From: Sphingosinicella sp.
Lineage (GTDB): Bacteria; Pseudomonadota; Alphaproteobacteria; Sphingomonadales; Sphingomonadaceae
NCBI RefSeq assembly: GCF_013911755.1
Contig: NZ_JACESP010000002.1
Span: forward strand, 62,001-126,000
DNA: 64,000 bases
Direction of reading: 5' to 3'
The first letter of the stretch is position 1. The number at the start of each line of letters is the position of its first letter. Shown here piece by piece: positions 38,905-47,127 of this stretch. The translations under genes and the position numbers were made by a program. Below the pieces are notes generated by a model. That model saw only the letters and a list, made by a program, of their open reading frames with translations. It searched no databases and had not been told where the DNA came from.

Positions 38905-39080
38905 AGACATGGCAGGTTTCCTGACTCGCGGGTCATCGCCTTGCATGTCGCCTTCCCGGTCCCGCCCTTCGGCGCGTCCAGTGGCATTTCGACATGCAGG
39001 CTATCCGCCTACAGTTGCGGGCACAGCGCCGGTTTTTGACCGGCTTCCCTTTTATCCCCGTTGCCGGGGCACCACGTCAC
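38905..39080 (-). ncRNA. Cobalamin (adenosylcobalamin) riboswitch
   Basis: Reading the minus strand, the conserved blocks occur in order: GGTGCC, AAAAGGGAAGCCGGT, CTGTGCCCGCAACTGTA, ATGCCACTG, GGGAAGGCG, GATGACCCGCGAGTCAGG and the B12 box GAGTCAGGAAACCTGCC (complement at 38911-38927). These are the core of the cobalamin aptamer. It lies about 90 bases upstream of btuB and should shut off the btuB-F-C-D operon when cobalamin is plentiful. Aptamer boundaries are approximate. The expression platform was not resolved. Confidence 0.93.
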
Positions 39081-39086
39081 GAGGCG

Positions 39087-39115
39087 GCCATAAGCCCTTG
39101 TCGCATGGCTTGCAA
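39087..39115 (-). promoter_or_regulatory. Predicted promoter of the riboswitch-btu operon
   Basis: On the minus strand TTGCAA (39115-39110) and TATGGC (39092-39087) are 17 bases apart, ending a few bases before the aptamer. The -35 hexamer is its own reverse complement and is shared with the divergent rpmE promoter. Confidence 0.3.
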
Positions 39116-39138
39116 GTCTGCGCGGCGTCGGCTATTGG
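39110..39138 (+). promoter_or_regulatory. Predicted promoter of rpmE
   Basis: TTGCAA (39110-39115) and TATTGG (39133-39138) are separated by 17 bases, about 55 bases before the rpmE start. The -35 element coincides with that of the divergent btu operon. Confidence 0.35.
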
Positions 39139-39193
39139 CCCCGCTTTCCTGGCGGCTGGTCGGAAACCAGTCGCTGACGATGGAGCATAAGAC

Positions 39194-39424
39194 GTGAAGC
39201 AGAACATCCACCCCGACTATCACGCCATCACGGTGCAGATGACCGACGGGACGACCTATCAGACGCGTTCGACGTGGGGTAAGGAGGGCGACACGCTCCT
39301 CCTCGAAATCGACCCGACGACGCACCCGGCATGGACCGGCGGCAACTCGAAGATGCTCGACACCGGCGGCCGCGTCGCGCGCTTCAACAAGCGCTTCGGC
39401 GGGCTCACGCTCGGCAAGAAGTAA
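39194..39424 (+). CDS. rpmE: 50S ribosomal protein L31
   Basis: A 76-residue large-subunit protein. It begins [20 protein letters not shown] and contains [25 protein letters not shown], which is typical of the alphaproteobacterial form. The CxxC pair that binds zinc in the E. coli type is absent. The start is GTG. It is divergent from the cobalamin operon. Confidence 0.94.
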   Translation: MKQNIHPDYHAITVQMTDGTTYQTRSTWGKEGDTLLLEIDPTTHPAWTGGNSKMLDTGGRVARFNKRFGGLTLGKK

Positions 39425-39462
39425 GCCCGGTACGGCGGCGGCTCCTGCAGGGACGCGCCGCC

Positions 39463-39876
39463 GTGAACGGCCTCATTCATCACATCGACCTGAACGCGAG
39501 CGATCTCGCGGCCTCGAAGCGCGTCTATGGGCTGCTGCTCGGTGCGCTCGGCTACACGTGCGTGCGCGACGATGGGGAGTGCGAATGGGATATCCGCACG
39601 CCGCAGGGCTTCGCCTCGATCGGGCTGCGGCAGGCGCGGCTATTGGCACCCGCGCACGAACGCTATGCCCCCGGCATCCATCATCTTGCATGGTCGGTCG
39701 ATAGCCGGGCAGAGGTGGACCGCATCCACGTCTTGCTCCGCGATGCGGGGACGCGCATTCTGGAGGCGCCCGCGCTCTATCCCGAATATTCGGCTGATTA
39801 TTACGCGGTGTTCTTCGAAGACCCCGACGGTATCAAGCTCGAGGTGCTGAACGCGCCGAGCTTCTCACAACGCTGA
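39463..39876 (+). CDS. VOC family protein
   Basis: A 137-residue vicinal-oxygen-chelate protein: GLIHHIDLNASDLAASKRVY at the N terminus, HHLAWSVDSRAEVDRIH in the second beta-alpha unit, and the metal-ligand end VFFEDPDGIKLEVL. The substrate is unknown. The GTG start comes directly after a hairpin (GGCGGCG...CGCCGCC, 39434-39462) whose loop contains AGGGA, so the ribosome-binding site may be partly hidden. It lies 38 bases after rpmE and may be co-transcribed. Confidence 0.8.
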   Translation: MNGLIHHIDLNASDLAASKRVYGLLLGALGYTCVRDDGECEWDIRTPQGFASIGLRQARLLAPAHERYAPGIHHLAWSVDSRAEVDRIHVLLRDAGTRILEAPALYPEYSADYYAVFFEDPDGIKLEVLNAPSFSQR

Positions 39877-39944
39877 AACCATTTCGAACTTCCCTCGCGC
39901 CGGCCTCCGGGGCAAGCCGTCAAAAGCCGAAGGGAGGGAGCGGG

Positions 39945-40919
39945 ATGAAGGCGTGGGTCTGCCATCAACTGAGCAACGACCGTTCAGGTTTGCGGTTCGA
40001 AGTTGCGTGGCCTGACGCGCCGCCTCCCGCGCCGGGTGAGGTGCGCGTTGCGCTGTCCGCGGCGGCGCTCAATTTCCCCGATCTCCTGATGCTGGCCGGC
40101 GGATATCAGTTCAAACCGGCACTTCCGTTCGTCCCGGGCATCGAAGCTGTCGGCATCGTCACCGATACGGGCGCTGGCGTCGATAAAACGCGGGTGGGGC
40201 AACGTGTTGTCGTCGGGGCGCGTTCCGGGTGTCTTGCCGAAGCGATCACGCTCGGCGCGGAAAGCGTGCGTCTCGCGCCCAATGGATGCTCGGATGCGGA
40301 AGCGGCATCATACGCGGTCGGCGCGCTCACCGCATGGGTCGGACTCGTGGAGCGCGGACGGCTCGTCAGCGGCGAGACGCTGTTGGTGACAGGCGGGGGC
40401 GGCGGCATGGGGCTTGCGGCGATCACGATGGGGAGGGCGCTCGGCGCGCATGTGGTCGCCGCCGCGTCCGATGAACGGAAATGCGCAGCCGCTCGCGCTG
40501 CGGGCGCCGATGAAACTCTCGTGATTGACCGCGCCGCGCCCGACTTTTCGGCGCTGAAGGACCGCGTCGATGTCGTTTTCGATCCGGTCGGCGGCGTGTT
40601 GTTCGCGTCCGCGGTGCGGACGCTGCGCTGGAACGGGCGTTACCTGCTGATCGGCTTCGCGGGCGGTATCCCGCAGCCGTTCGCGCTCAATGCCGCGCTC
40701 ATCAAGGGGATCGAGATCGTCGGCGTCCGCGCCGGTGAGTTCGGGCGCCGCGATCCGGCGGGCGGCGTGCGGGTCCGCGCGGAGATCGACGCCCTCGTCG
40801 CGTCGGGGGGCTACCGTCCATCCATCGGCATGGAGGTACCGCTTGAGCGCGCCGACGAAGCGTTCGCTGCGATGGCGACAGGAAAGCTGATCGGCAAGGC
40901 CGTGGTCAGGATCCGCTGA
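39945..40919 (+). CDS. Zinc-less alcohol dehydrogenase/quinone oxidoreductase family protein
   Basis: A 324-residue MDR-superfamily NADPH:quinone oxidoreductase-like enzyme. The N-terminal GroES-like domain has ALNFPDLLMLAGGYQFKPALPFVPG. The nucleotide-binding domain has TGGGGGMGLAAITMGRALGA and the C terminus is GKLIGKAVVRI. No structural-zinc cysteine cluster is present, which points to the quinone oxidoreductase branch. The ATG follows GGGAGCGGG. The substrate is unknown. The 3' end overlaps the OsmC gene by 14 bases, convergently. Confidence 0.87.
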   Translation: MKAWVCHQLSNDRSGLRFEVAWPDAPPPAPGEVRVALSAAALNFPDLLMLAGGYQFKPALPFVPGIEAVGIVTDTGAGVDKTRVGQRVVVGARSGCLAEAITLGAESVRLAPNGCSDAEAASYAVGALTAWVGLVERGRLVSGETLLVTGGGGGMGLAAITMGRALGAHVVAAASDERKCAAARAAGADETLVIDRAAPDFSALKDRVDVVFDPVGGVLFASAVRTLRWNGRYLLIGFAGGIPQPFALNAALIKGIEIVGVRAGEFGRRDPAGGVRVRAEIDALVASGGYRPSIGMEVPLERADEAFAAMATGKLIGKAVVRIR

Positions 40920-41313
40920 GCGTCGTTTCGACCGGTACGCCGTTCTTGATCGCGAGCGTCACCGGCGTGCGCTCGGCGATATCCGCGAGCCGCGCGCGCT
41001 GCTCTGCGGAAAGGTTGCCGGTCAGCGTCAGCACGCGCTCGATCCGCGCGGTATCGCCGTCCTTCAGGTGTCGCATCGCGACCTCGGCGCTTTCGAGCGG
41101 CCAGTCCTTGCGCTTCGCGTACATGCGGAGCGTGATCGCCGTGCACGACCCGAGCGCAGCGAGCAGAAGCTGGAACGGCGCCGGTCCCGCATCCTTGCCG
41201 CCCATCTTTTCGGGCTCGTCGGACACGAACGTATGATGCCCGGCACGCACATCGACCTTGTAGTCGTCCGTGCCGATGTCGGCGGTGACGCGCGCAATCA
41301 TGATTTCGGCCAT
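40906..41313 (-). CDS. OsmC family protein
   Basis: A 135-residue OsmC/Ohr-fold protein. The first redox-active cysteine is in LAALGSCTAITLRMYA (about residue 57). The second family cysteine, normally before Pro in the C-terminal helix, appears replaced by Thr in ERTPVTLAIKN, so a classical two-cysteine peroxidase cycle is doubtful. The ATG at 41313 follows AGGAGG. It is adjacent to a pirin gene on the same strand, 56 bases away. Confidence 0.85.
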   Translation of the reverse strand: MAEIMIARVTADIGTDDYKVDVRAGHHTFVSDEPEKMGGKDAGPAPFQLLLAALGSCTAITLRMYAKRKDWPLESAEVAMRHLKDGDTARIERVLTLTGNLSAEQRARLADIAERTPVTLAIKNGVPVETTLSGS

Positions 41314-41369
41314 GTCGCCTCCTGAAGCGGGAAAAGGGAGGCAGACGGTGCGCGCCTGCCTCCCTTCCA

Positions 41370-42230
41370 CTATGCCGCAGCCATCCGGCCGAAGCGACCG
41401 CTGTTGAAGTCGTCGATTGCGGTGCGGATCTCCGCCTCGCTGTTCATTACGAACGGGCCGTAGCCGACGATCGGCTCATCGATCGGTTCGCCGGTGAGCA
41501 CGAGCAGCGTGGTTTCGGCCTCCGCCGTGAACCGCGCGGAGGTTCCCGTCCGGCTCAGCTCAAGCACCTCGGCGCTTGCCGCATCCTCGCCGTTCACGAG
41601 CACCCTGCCCGACAGCACGACGACGAGTGTCGTGTGGCCTTCGGGCAGGTCGAGCGTGACGTCGGCGCCATCATCCAGCCGCACGTCCCAGACGTTGACA
41701 GGGGTGAAGGTCCGCGCCGGGCCGGTCTTGCCGGCGAGCGTGCCTGCGATGATCCGCGCCTTGCCGCCGTCGAGGTCGACGACCGGAATGTCCGCGTCGA
41801 CGATCGACTGGTAGCCGGGCGCCGCCATCTTGTCCTTTGCGGGGAGGTTGACCCACAGCTGGACCACACGGAACGGCCCGCCCGCGCGCGTGAAGCCCTT
41901 CGAGTGAAACTCCTCGTGGAGCACGCCGCCGGCCGCCGTCATCCACTGCACGTCGCCGGGACCGATGATGCCGCCGTTCCCGGCGGAATCTCTGTGCTCA
42001 ACCTCGCCGTCGTAGACGATGGTGACCGTCTCGAAGCCGCGGTGCGGGTGCGTTCCCACGCCGCGCGGGCTTTCGGCAGGCTCGAACACATGTGGGCCGG
42101 CGTAATCGAGCAGCAGGAACGGGCTGATCGCGCTGCCCTGCGCGTGGTAGGAGATCAGCGAGCGCACCGGAAAGCCGTCGCCCACCCAGTGGCGCTGTTC
42201 GTTGGTGTGGCGCGTTGTGATCGTCTTCAT
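41370..42230 (-). CDS. Pirin family protein
   Basis: A 286-residue bicupin of the pirin family. The metal-binding motif is in the N-terminal cupin: GTHPHRGFETVTIVYDGEVEHRDS (first His pair) and GVLHEEF (His and Glu), with GDVQWMTAAGG between. Bacterial pirins have been linked to quercetinase activity and redox or metabolic control, but no specific role can be assigned. It is probably the first gene of a unit with OsmC. Confidence 0.9.
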   Translation of the reverse strand: MKTITTRHTNEQRHWVGDGFPVRSLISYHAQGSAISPFLLLDYAGPHVFEPAESPRGVGTHPHRGFETVTIVYDGEVEHRDSAGNGGIIGPGDVQWMTAAGGVLHEEFHSKGFTRAGGPFRVVQLWVNLPAKDKMAAPGYQSIVDADIPVVDLDGGKARIIAGTLAGKTGPARTFTPVNVWDVRLDDGADVTLDLPEGHTTLVVVLSGRVLVNGEDAASAEVLELSRTGTSARFTAEAETTLLVLTGEPIDEPIVGYGPFVMNSEAEIRTAIDDFNSGRFGRMAAA

Positions 42231-42271
42231 GTCTCATGCTCCTGTGTGCGGAGAGGCAAACCTTCCGCCAT

Positions 42272-42293
42272 CGCGTTCCCATGTAGGAACGCG
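42272..42293. repeat. Perfect 8-bp inverted repeat upstream of the pirin gene
   Basis: CGCGTTCC, six bases, GGAACGCG lies in the 155-base gap between the divergent pirin and UPF0114 genes. It is not followed by a T-run on either side, so an operator is as likely as an RNA hairpin. Nothing else was identified in this gap. Confidence 0.5.
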
Positions 42294-42385
42294 GAAGCAG
42301 GCGGGGAGGGGCCGCGCTTGCAACCCTGGGTTTCCCGCAGCGGAACGGTCTTGGAGAATCGCCGCGTCCTTTGTAGGCCGCTTGC

Positions 42386-42931
42386 ATGTCCGAACCCGAA
42401 TCCGGCGCGTCGTCGCCTCTCCGCCCACTTCCGCTCCTCATCTTCAGCTCGCGCTGGCTGCAGCTCCCGCTCTACCTCGGCCTTATCGTCGCGCAGGGTG
42501 TTTATGTGTTCCTGTTCCTCAAGGAACTCCGGCACCTCGTTCTGCACAGTTGGGAATTCACCGAGCAGCAGATCATGCTCGTCGTGCTCGGCCTCATCGA
42601 CGTGGTGATGATCTCGAACCTGCTCGTGATGGTCATTGTCGGCGGTTATGAGACGTTCGTGTCGCGTCTCGGCCTGAAGGGGCACCCGGATCAGCCGGAA
42701 TGGCTGAGCCACGTGAACGCGGGGGTGCTCAAGGTGAAGCTGGCGATGGCGATCATCGGCATCTCGTCGATCCACCTGCTGCGCACCTTCATCGAGGCGA
42801 GCAACATTGGCATGCCGAACGCGCGCATCACCGAAGCCGGCGTGCTGTGGCAAACGATCATCCACACCGTTTTCATCATCTCGGCGATCGGCATCGCCTG
42901 GGTGGACCGGATGACACAGCAAAAGCACTGA
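42386..42931 (+). CDS. UPF0114 (YqhA-type) membrane protein
   Basis: A 181-residue inner-membrane protein with three or four hydrophobic segments ([79 protein letters not shown]). The [10 protein letters not shown] segment is characteristic of the UPF0114 family. The family function is unknown. It is divergent from pirin and ends 19 bases before the tRNA-Ser gene, which is on the opposite strand. Confidence 0.9.
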   Translation: MSEPESGASSPLRPLPLLIFSSRWLQLPLYLGLIVAQGVYVFLFLKELRHLVLHSWEFTEQQIMLVVLGLIDVVMISNLLVMVIVGGYETFVSRLGLKGHPDQPEWLSHVNAGVLKVKLAMAIIGISSIHLLRTFIEASNIGMPNARITEAGVLWQTIIHTVFIISAIGIAWVDRMTQQKH

Positions 42932-42950
42932 GCTTCGCGCGAGATATTGG

Positions 42951-43037
42951 CGGACAGGGTGGGATTCGAACCCACGGTACGGTTGCCCGCACGGCGGTTT
43001 TCAAGACCGCTGCCTTAAACCACTCGGCCACCTGTCC
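42951..43037 (-). tRNA. tRNA-Ser (anticodon UGA)
   Basis: An 87-base serine tRNA. On the minus strand the acceptor GGACAGG pairs with CCTGTCC, followed by discriminator G; CCA is not encoded. The D arm starts TGGCCGAG. The anticodon loop is CTTGAAA, giving anticodon TGA. A long variable arm follows (GTGCGGGCAACCGTAC) and the T loop is GGTTCGAATCC. It reads UCA-type codons. Confidence 0.97.
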
Positions 43038-43115
43038 GCTGCGGGCGTCTCATCGCCTATTGGGATTGTGGTTTCAAGCATGTAGGTTGGGCTGCCCGGC
43101 TGAAGGAGAGAAATC

Positions 43116-44189
43116 TTGATCCTGCGCTTTGCGGCAATTGCGCTGGCCCTGCTCGCCCCGGCGGCGTCATCGGCCCAGACGCCGGCGGATGCGGTGACCG
43201 CCGCGGAAGCGCCGCCCGAACCTTCCACGGAGATGCGTTTCCAGACGTGGTTGGCTGATTTTCGCGCCCGCGCGGCGGGGGAGGGGATCAGCGCCGGAAC
43301 GCTTTCGAGCGCGCTCGATCGCCTCACCTACAGCCCGCGCGTCGTGGAACTGGACCGCGCGCAACCCGACGACAGCCGTCCGCAGAGCGTGCCACTATTC
43401 AGCGATTACCTCGCCGCGCGGCTCGTCCCGGCGCGCATCGACCCCGGCAAGCGCCTTGCCGCCGAGCTGGACCCCACGCTCCGCGCCGTCCAGGCCCGTT
43501 ACGGCGTGCCGCCCGAAATCATGCTCGGCATCTGGGGCATGGAGACGAGCTACGGCGGCTACACAGGCAATTTCGATCTCGTCCGCTCGCTCGCCAGCCT
43601 CGCGTTCGATGGCCGCCGCGAAGCGCTCTTCACGCGCGAACTGATCGCTGCGCTGCGCATGATCGACAGCGGCGTGCCGCGCAGCCGCCTGGTCGGCTCG
43701 TGGGCGGGCGCCACCGGAAACCCCCAGTTCCTGCCGTCGTCGTACCTGACGCACGCCGTCGACTTTGACGGAGACGGCACTGCCGACATCTGGCAGAGCC
43801 GGGCCGACACGGCCGCTTCCATCGCCAATTATCTGAAGAACAACGGCTGGGTGACGGGCGGCGACTGGGCGATGCGCGTGTCCGTGCCCGCCGCGCTGGA
43901 CCGGATGCGCGTCATCAACACGATCGAACCCAAAAGCTGCACGCGCGTGCTCGCGAAGCACAGCCGTTGGATCCCGGTGAAGGAATGGCGGGAACTCGGA
44001 CTGCAGCCACAGGACGGCCGCACCTGGCCCGCCGACGATACGCTCGCGACGCTCGTCGAGCCCGACGGCCCCGGCAAGGGGGCATACCTCGCCTACGGCA
44101 ACTTCCGCGCACTCCTCGCCTACAATTGCTCGAACTTCTATGCGCTCTCGGTGGGGCTGCTCGCGGACCAGCTGCGCAGCGGAGGCTGA
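43116..44189 (+). CDS. Lytic murein transglycosylase (MltB family)
   Basis: A 357-residue exported peptidoglycan-cleaving enzyme. A signal peptide (ILRFAAIALALLAPAASSAQ) precedes the SLT2/MltB catalytic domain, with the catalytic Glu in MLGIWGMETSYGGYTG and conserved PQFLPSSYLTHAVDFDGDG. No C-terminal peptidoglycan-binding domain is present. The start is TTG, supported by AAGGAG eight bases upstream; no closer ATG fits the signal peptide. Confidence 0.91.
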   Translation: MILRFAAIALALLAPAASSAQTPADAVTAAEAPPEPSTEMRFQTWLADFRARAAGEGISAGTLSSALDRLTYSPRVVELDRAQPDDSRPQSVPLFSDYLAARLVPARIDPGKRLAAELDPTLRAVQARYGVPPEIMLGIWGMETSYGGYTGNFDLVRSLASLAFDGRREALFTRELIAALRMIDSGVPRSRLVGSWAGATGNPQFLPSSYLTHAVDFDGDGTADIWQSRADTAASIANYLKNNGWVTGGDWAMRVSVPAALDRMRVINTIEPKSCTRVLAKHSRWIPVKEWRELGLQPQDGRTWPADDTLATLVEPDGPGKGAYLAYGNFRALLAYNCSNFYALSVGLLADQLRSGG

Positions 44190-44262
44190 CGCTGCGACTT
44201 GACTAAGCCGCCGTTCGGTGATTCCAGTTCCTCTACCATATGTTCGGCGGGGAGGGGGCTTC

Positions 44263-45015
44263 ATGGCCAGTGTTGTGCGGTTCCGGTCTGGCCTTGTACC
44301 GATCCTGCTGCTGCCGCTGCTCGCCGCGTGCGCCGGGAGCGTGCAGGCGCCCAGGAGCGCGGGCACCTACAAGGTTGGCAATCCTTATCAGATCGCAGGC
44401 AAGTGGTATTACCCATCCGACGATCCGCACTATCAGGAAACCGGCACCGCCTCGTGGTACGGCCCGACGTTCCACGGCAAGTCCACCGCGAACGGTGAGC
44501 GCTTCGACGAGAACGACGTCACCGCCGCGCATCGCACGCTGCCAATGCCGAGCTATGTGGAGGTCACGAACCTCGAAAACGGCCGCAAGCTCGTGGTGCG
44601 CGTCAACGACCGCGGGCCGTTCGCGAAGGACCGCATCATCGATCTGTCGCGCCGTTCCGCGCAGCTTCTCGGCGTCGAGCAGGCGGGCACGGCGCGCGTG
44701 CATGTGAAGCGCATCTATCCGAAGGGCCAACTGCCGGCGGTGGTCGCGGCCGCTCCACCGCCGCCGGTCACAATCGTGCCTGTCGGCGACATCTTCGTGC
44801 AGGTCGCCGCGCTTTCCGATCGCGGCCGTGCTTCTAGCCTTGCCGCGGAACTCAGCCGCTTCGGCGTCAGCAATATCAGCTCCACCGGCACGGGCTTCTA
44901 CCGCGTCCGCGTCGGGCCCTTCGCTGACGAGACGAGCGCGGCAGCGGTGCTGGCGCAGCTTCAGGCGGCGGGCTATGCGGAAGCGCGCGTCGTCGGATCG
45001 AAGCCGACGGCCTGA
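44263..45015 (+). CDS. rlpA: RlpA-type septal lytic transglycosylase lipoprotein with SPOR domain
   Basis: A 250-residue outer-membrane lipoprotein. The lipobox LLAAC at residues ~21-25 follows a hydrophobic leader. A double-psi beta-barrel domain (GTASWYGPTFHGKSTANGE ... VVRVNDRGPF ... IIDLSRRSAQLL) and a C-terminal SPOR domain (~180-250, IFVQVAALSDRGRAS ... RVRVGPF) complete the RlpA layout. The enzyme cleaves denuded glycan at the septum. The ATG at 44263 follows GGGGAGGGGG. Confidence 0.92.
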   Translation: MASVVRFRSGLVPILLLPLLAACAGSVQAPRSAGTYKVGNPYQIAGKWYYPSDDPHYQETGTASWYGPTFHGKSTANGERFDENDVTAAHRTLPMPSYVEVTNLENGRKLVVRVNDRGPFAKDRIIDLSRRSAQLLGVEQAGTARVHVKRIYPKGQLPAVVAAAPPPPVTIVPVGDIFVQVAALSDRGRASSLAAELSRFGVSNISSTGTGFYRVRVGPFADETSAAAVLAQLQAAGYAEARVVGSKPTA

Positions 45016-45037
45016 GTTTCAAAGGAACGGACAACCC

Positions 45038-45856
45038 ATGCGGCTCTTCATTTCCGCCGACATCGAAGGCGTGGCTGGAATCGTCTCGCGCGATCAGGCG
45101 GGGCCGGAAGGCTTCGAATATGCCGCCGCGCGGGAGTTGATGACGAACGAGGTGCTCGCCGTCGTGCGCGGCGCGCAGGCGGCGGGAGTCACCGAATGCG
45201 TCGTCTGCGATTCGCACGGCAACGGGCTTTCGATCCTTGCGGACCGGATGCCGCCGGGCACATGGCTCGTCCGCTCGTGGCCGCGCCCGCTCATGATGAT
45301 GCAGGGGATCGAGGTTGGCGACTATATCGGCGCGATGCTCATCGGTTATCACGCCGGCGCGGCGGACAGTGCCGGCACAATGGCGCACACCATGTCGAGC
45401 CGCGGCATCCGCAGCGTGAAGCTGAATGGCCGCGAAGCTGACGAGGCCTTCATCAGTGCCGCGACCGCAGGCCAGTTCGGCGTCCCGCTGCTGATGATTT
45501 CGGGCGACGATGTGTTCGTCGAAAAGAACGGCCCCGCGCTCGGCCCTGTCGAGCAGGTTGTCACGAAGCGCTCCCTTGGGATGTTCTCGGGCATGTCGCC
45601 GTCTCCCGAAACGGTCTGCGCCGCGCTCGAAGCCGCCGCATCGCGCGCGGTCGCTGCGCGGCAGAAGGCGCCGCTCGTGAAGCAGGACGGTCCCATCGAG
45701 GTGGAACTGACACTGGTCGATCGGCTCGCCGTCGAGGTGCTCGACTTCCTGCCGATGTTCCGCCGCCTCGGCGCGAACACGATCGGCTTCCGCGCGGACG
45801 ACATGGCGGCGCTGAGCCGGGCGTTCGCGTTCCTGCTGTTCTTCAAGTTGTCGTAG
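45038..45856 (+). CDS. M55 family D-aminopeptidase (DppA-like)
   Basis: A 272-residue zinc peptidase of family M55, which typically removes D-amino acids from short peptides and may recycle cell-wall peptides. The metal ligands D8 and E10 are in FISADIEGVAG; further His ligands are in DSHGNG, GYHAGAADSAGTMAHT. The C-terminal part is as expected for the family. The neighbours RlpA and DD-carboxypeptidase also act on the cell wall, supporting a role in muropeptide metabolism by inference. Confidence 0.88.
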   Translation: MRLFISADIEGVAGIVSRDQAGPEGFEYAAARELMTNEVLAVVRGAQAAGVTECVVCDSHGNGLSILADRMPPGTWLVRSWPRPLMMMQGIEVGDYIGAMLIGYHAGAADSAGTMAHTMSSRGIRSVKLNGREADEAFISAATAGQFGVPLLMISGDDVFVEKNGPALGPVEQVVTKRSLGMFSGMSPSPETVCAALEAAASRAVAARQKAPLVKQDGPIEVELTLVDRLAVEVLDFLPMFRRLGANTIGFRADDMAALSRAFAFLLFFKLS

Positions 45857-45966
45857 TCCGCCTGGCTCCGCGCTGGCGAAGCCCCCGGGCGCGGGCTATA
45901 GCTGCGTGAGACTCGTGCGGGTGTCCGATCCCGCCGAAGCCGAATCTAAAGGAGTGAATTCAAGCG

Positions 45967-47121
45967 ATGCGTCTTGCCGCGCCGATCTCGGCCCTCATGC
46001 TGGCTTTCGCCGTCCCCGCCGCCGCCAACTACCAGAGCCTCGCGCCCTTCGCGTACCTGAAGGACATGAGCACCGGCGCCGTGCTCTTTGCGCAGGCCGC
46101 CGATCAGCAGATGCCGCCGGCTTCGATGGCGAAGATGATGACGACGCACGTCGCCTTCGACCTCGTGAAGCAGGGCAAGCTGAAGCTCGACCAGAAGTTC
46201 CGCGTGCGCGCGGAAACATGGGAAAAGTGGCACGGGCCGAAGGCGGGCTCCACGATGTTCCTGTCGGTCGATCAGGAGGTTTCGGTCGAGGATCTCTTGC
46301 ACGGCATCGTCACGCTTTCAGGGAACGACGCCTGCGTGGTGCTTGCCGAGGGAATTTCGGGCACGGAAGAAGCCTTCGCCGATCTGATGAACGCCGAAGC
46401 AAAAAAGCTCGGCCTCAAGGGCTCGCACTTCACCAATTCGAACGGCTGGCCGGACGACCGCCAGGTGGTGACACCCCACGACCTCGCGATCATCGCCGAG
46501 CGGACGATCAAGGACTATCCGGACCTCTACAAGAAGTTTTACGCGGTCGACAGCTTCACCTGGGGCCAGACGATGGGCGGCGCACCGATCACGCAGCCGA
46601 ACCGCAACCCCATTCTCGGCAAGGTGCGCGGCGCCGACGGGCTGAAGACCGGCCACACCGAGGCGGCGGGCTACGGCTTCACCGGCTCGGCCGAGCAGGA
46701 CGGGCGCCGCCTCGTCATGGTCGTCTCGGGCCTCACCTCGTGGGACGAGCGCGTCAAGGAATCGATCCGCCTGATGGAATGGGGCTTCGGCGCGTGGGAT
46801 GCGAAGCCGATCCTCGCAAACGGCAAGGTGGCGCTCCGTGCGCCCGTGTTCCTTGGCGACGCGCCGGATGTGGGCATCACCGCAGCGCCAGGCACGCGCG
46901 TTTCCACGCCGAAAGCGATCGTGACAGGTCTCAATGCGAAGATTGTCTATGATGGCCCGATCGAAGCACCGATCGCCAAGGGGCAGAAGATTGCCGAACT
47001 CGTGCTCACCGTGCCCGGCCTCGCCGAGCAGCGTGTGCCGCTGGTCGCCGCCGAGGCGGTGGAAAAGGCCGGGCCGTTCGGTCGCATGATGGCGGCGTTC
47101 AGGCACGTGTTCGGCGGCTGA
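45967..47121 (+). CDS. dacC: D-alanyl-D-alanine carboxypeptidase (PBP5/6 type, S11 family)
   Basis: A 384-residue penicillin-binding protein that removes the terminal D-Ala from peptidoglycan stem peptides. A signal peptide (MRLAAPISALMLAFAVPAAA) precedes the catalytic domain. The three active-site motifs are intact: SxxK as SMAK (S53), SGN in VTLSGNDACV and KTG in LKTGHTEAAGYG. A C-terminal PBP5-like beta domain follows and ends in a likely amphipathic membrane anchor (RMMAAFRHVFGG). AAAGGAG lies upstream. The choice between DacA and DacC is not certain. Confidence 0.92.
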   Translation: MRLAAPISALMLAFAVPAAANYQSLAPFAYLKDMSTGAVLFAQAADQQMPPASMAKMMTTHVAFDLVKQGKLKLDQKFRVRAETWEKWHGPKAGSTMFLSVDQEVSVEDLLHGIVTLSGNDACVVLAEGISGTEEAFADLMNAEAKKLGLKGSHFTNSNGWPDDRQVVTPHDLAIIAERTIKDYPDLYKKFYAVDSFTWGQTMGGAPITQPNRNPILGKVRGADGLKTGHTEAAGYGFTGSAEQDGRRLVMVVSGLTSWDERVKESIRLMEWGFGAWDAKPILANGKVALRAPVFLGDAPDVGITAAPGTRVSTPKAIVTGLNAKIVYDGPIEAPIAKGQKIAELVLTVPGLAEQRVPLVAAEAVEKAGPFGRMMAAFRHVFGG

Positions 47122-47127
47122 GGCCGC

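Noticed and set aside
39434-39462. Hairpin between rpmE and the VOC gene as an intrinsic terminator
   Set aside because: No T-run follows and the stem abuts the next start codon; it is described under the VOC gene instead.
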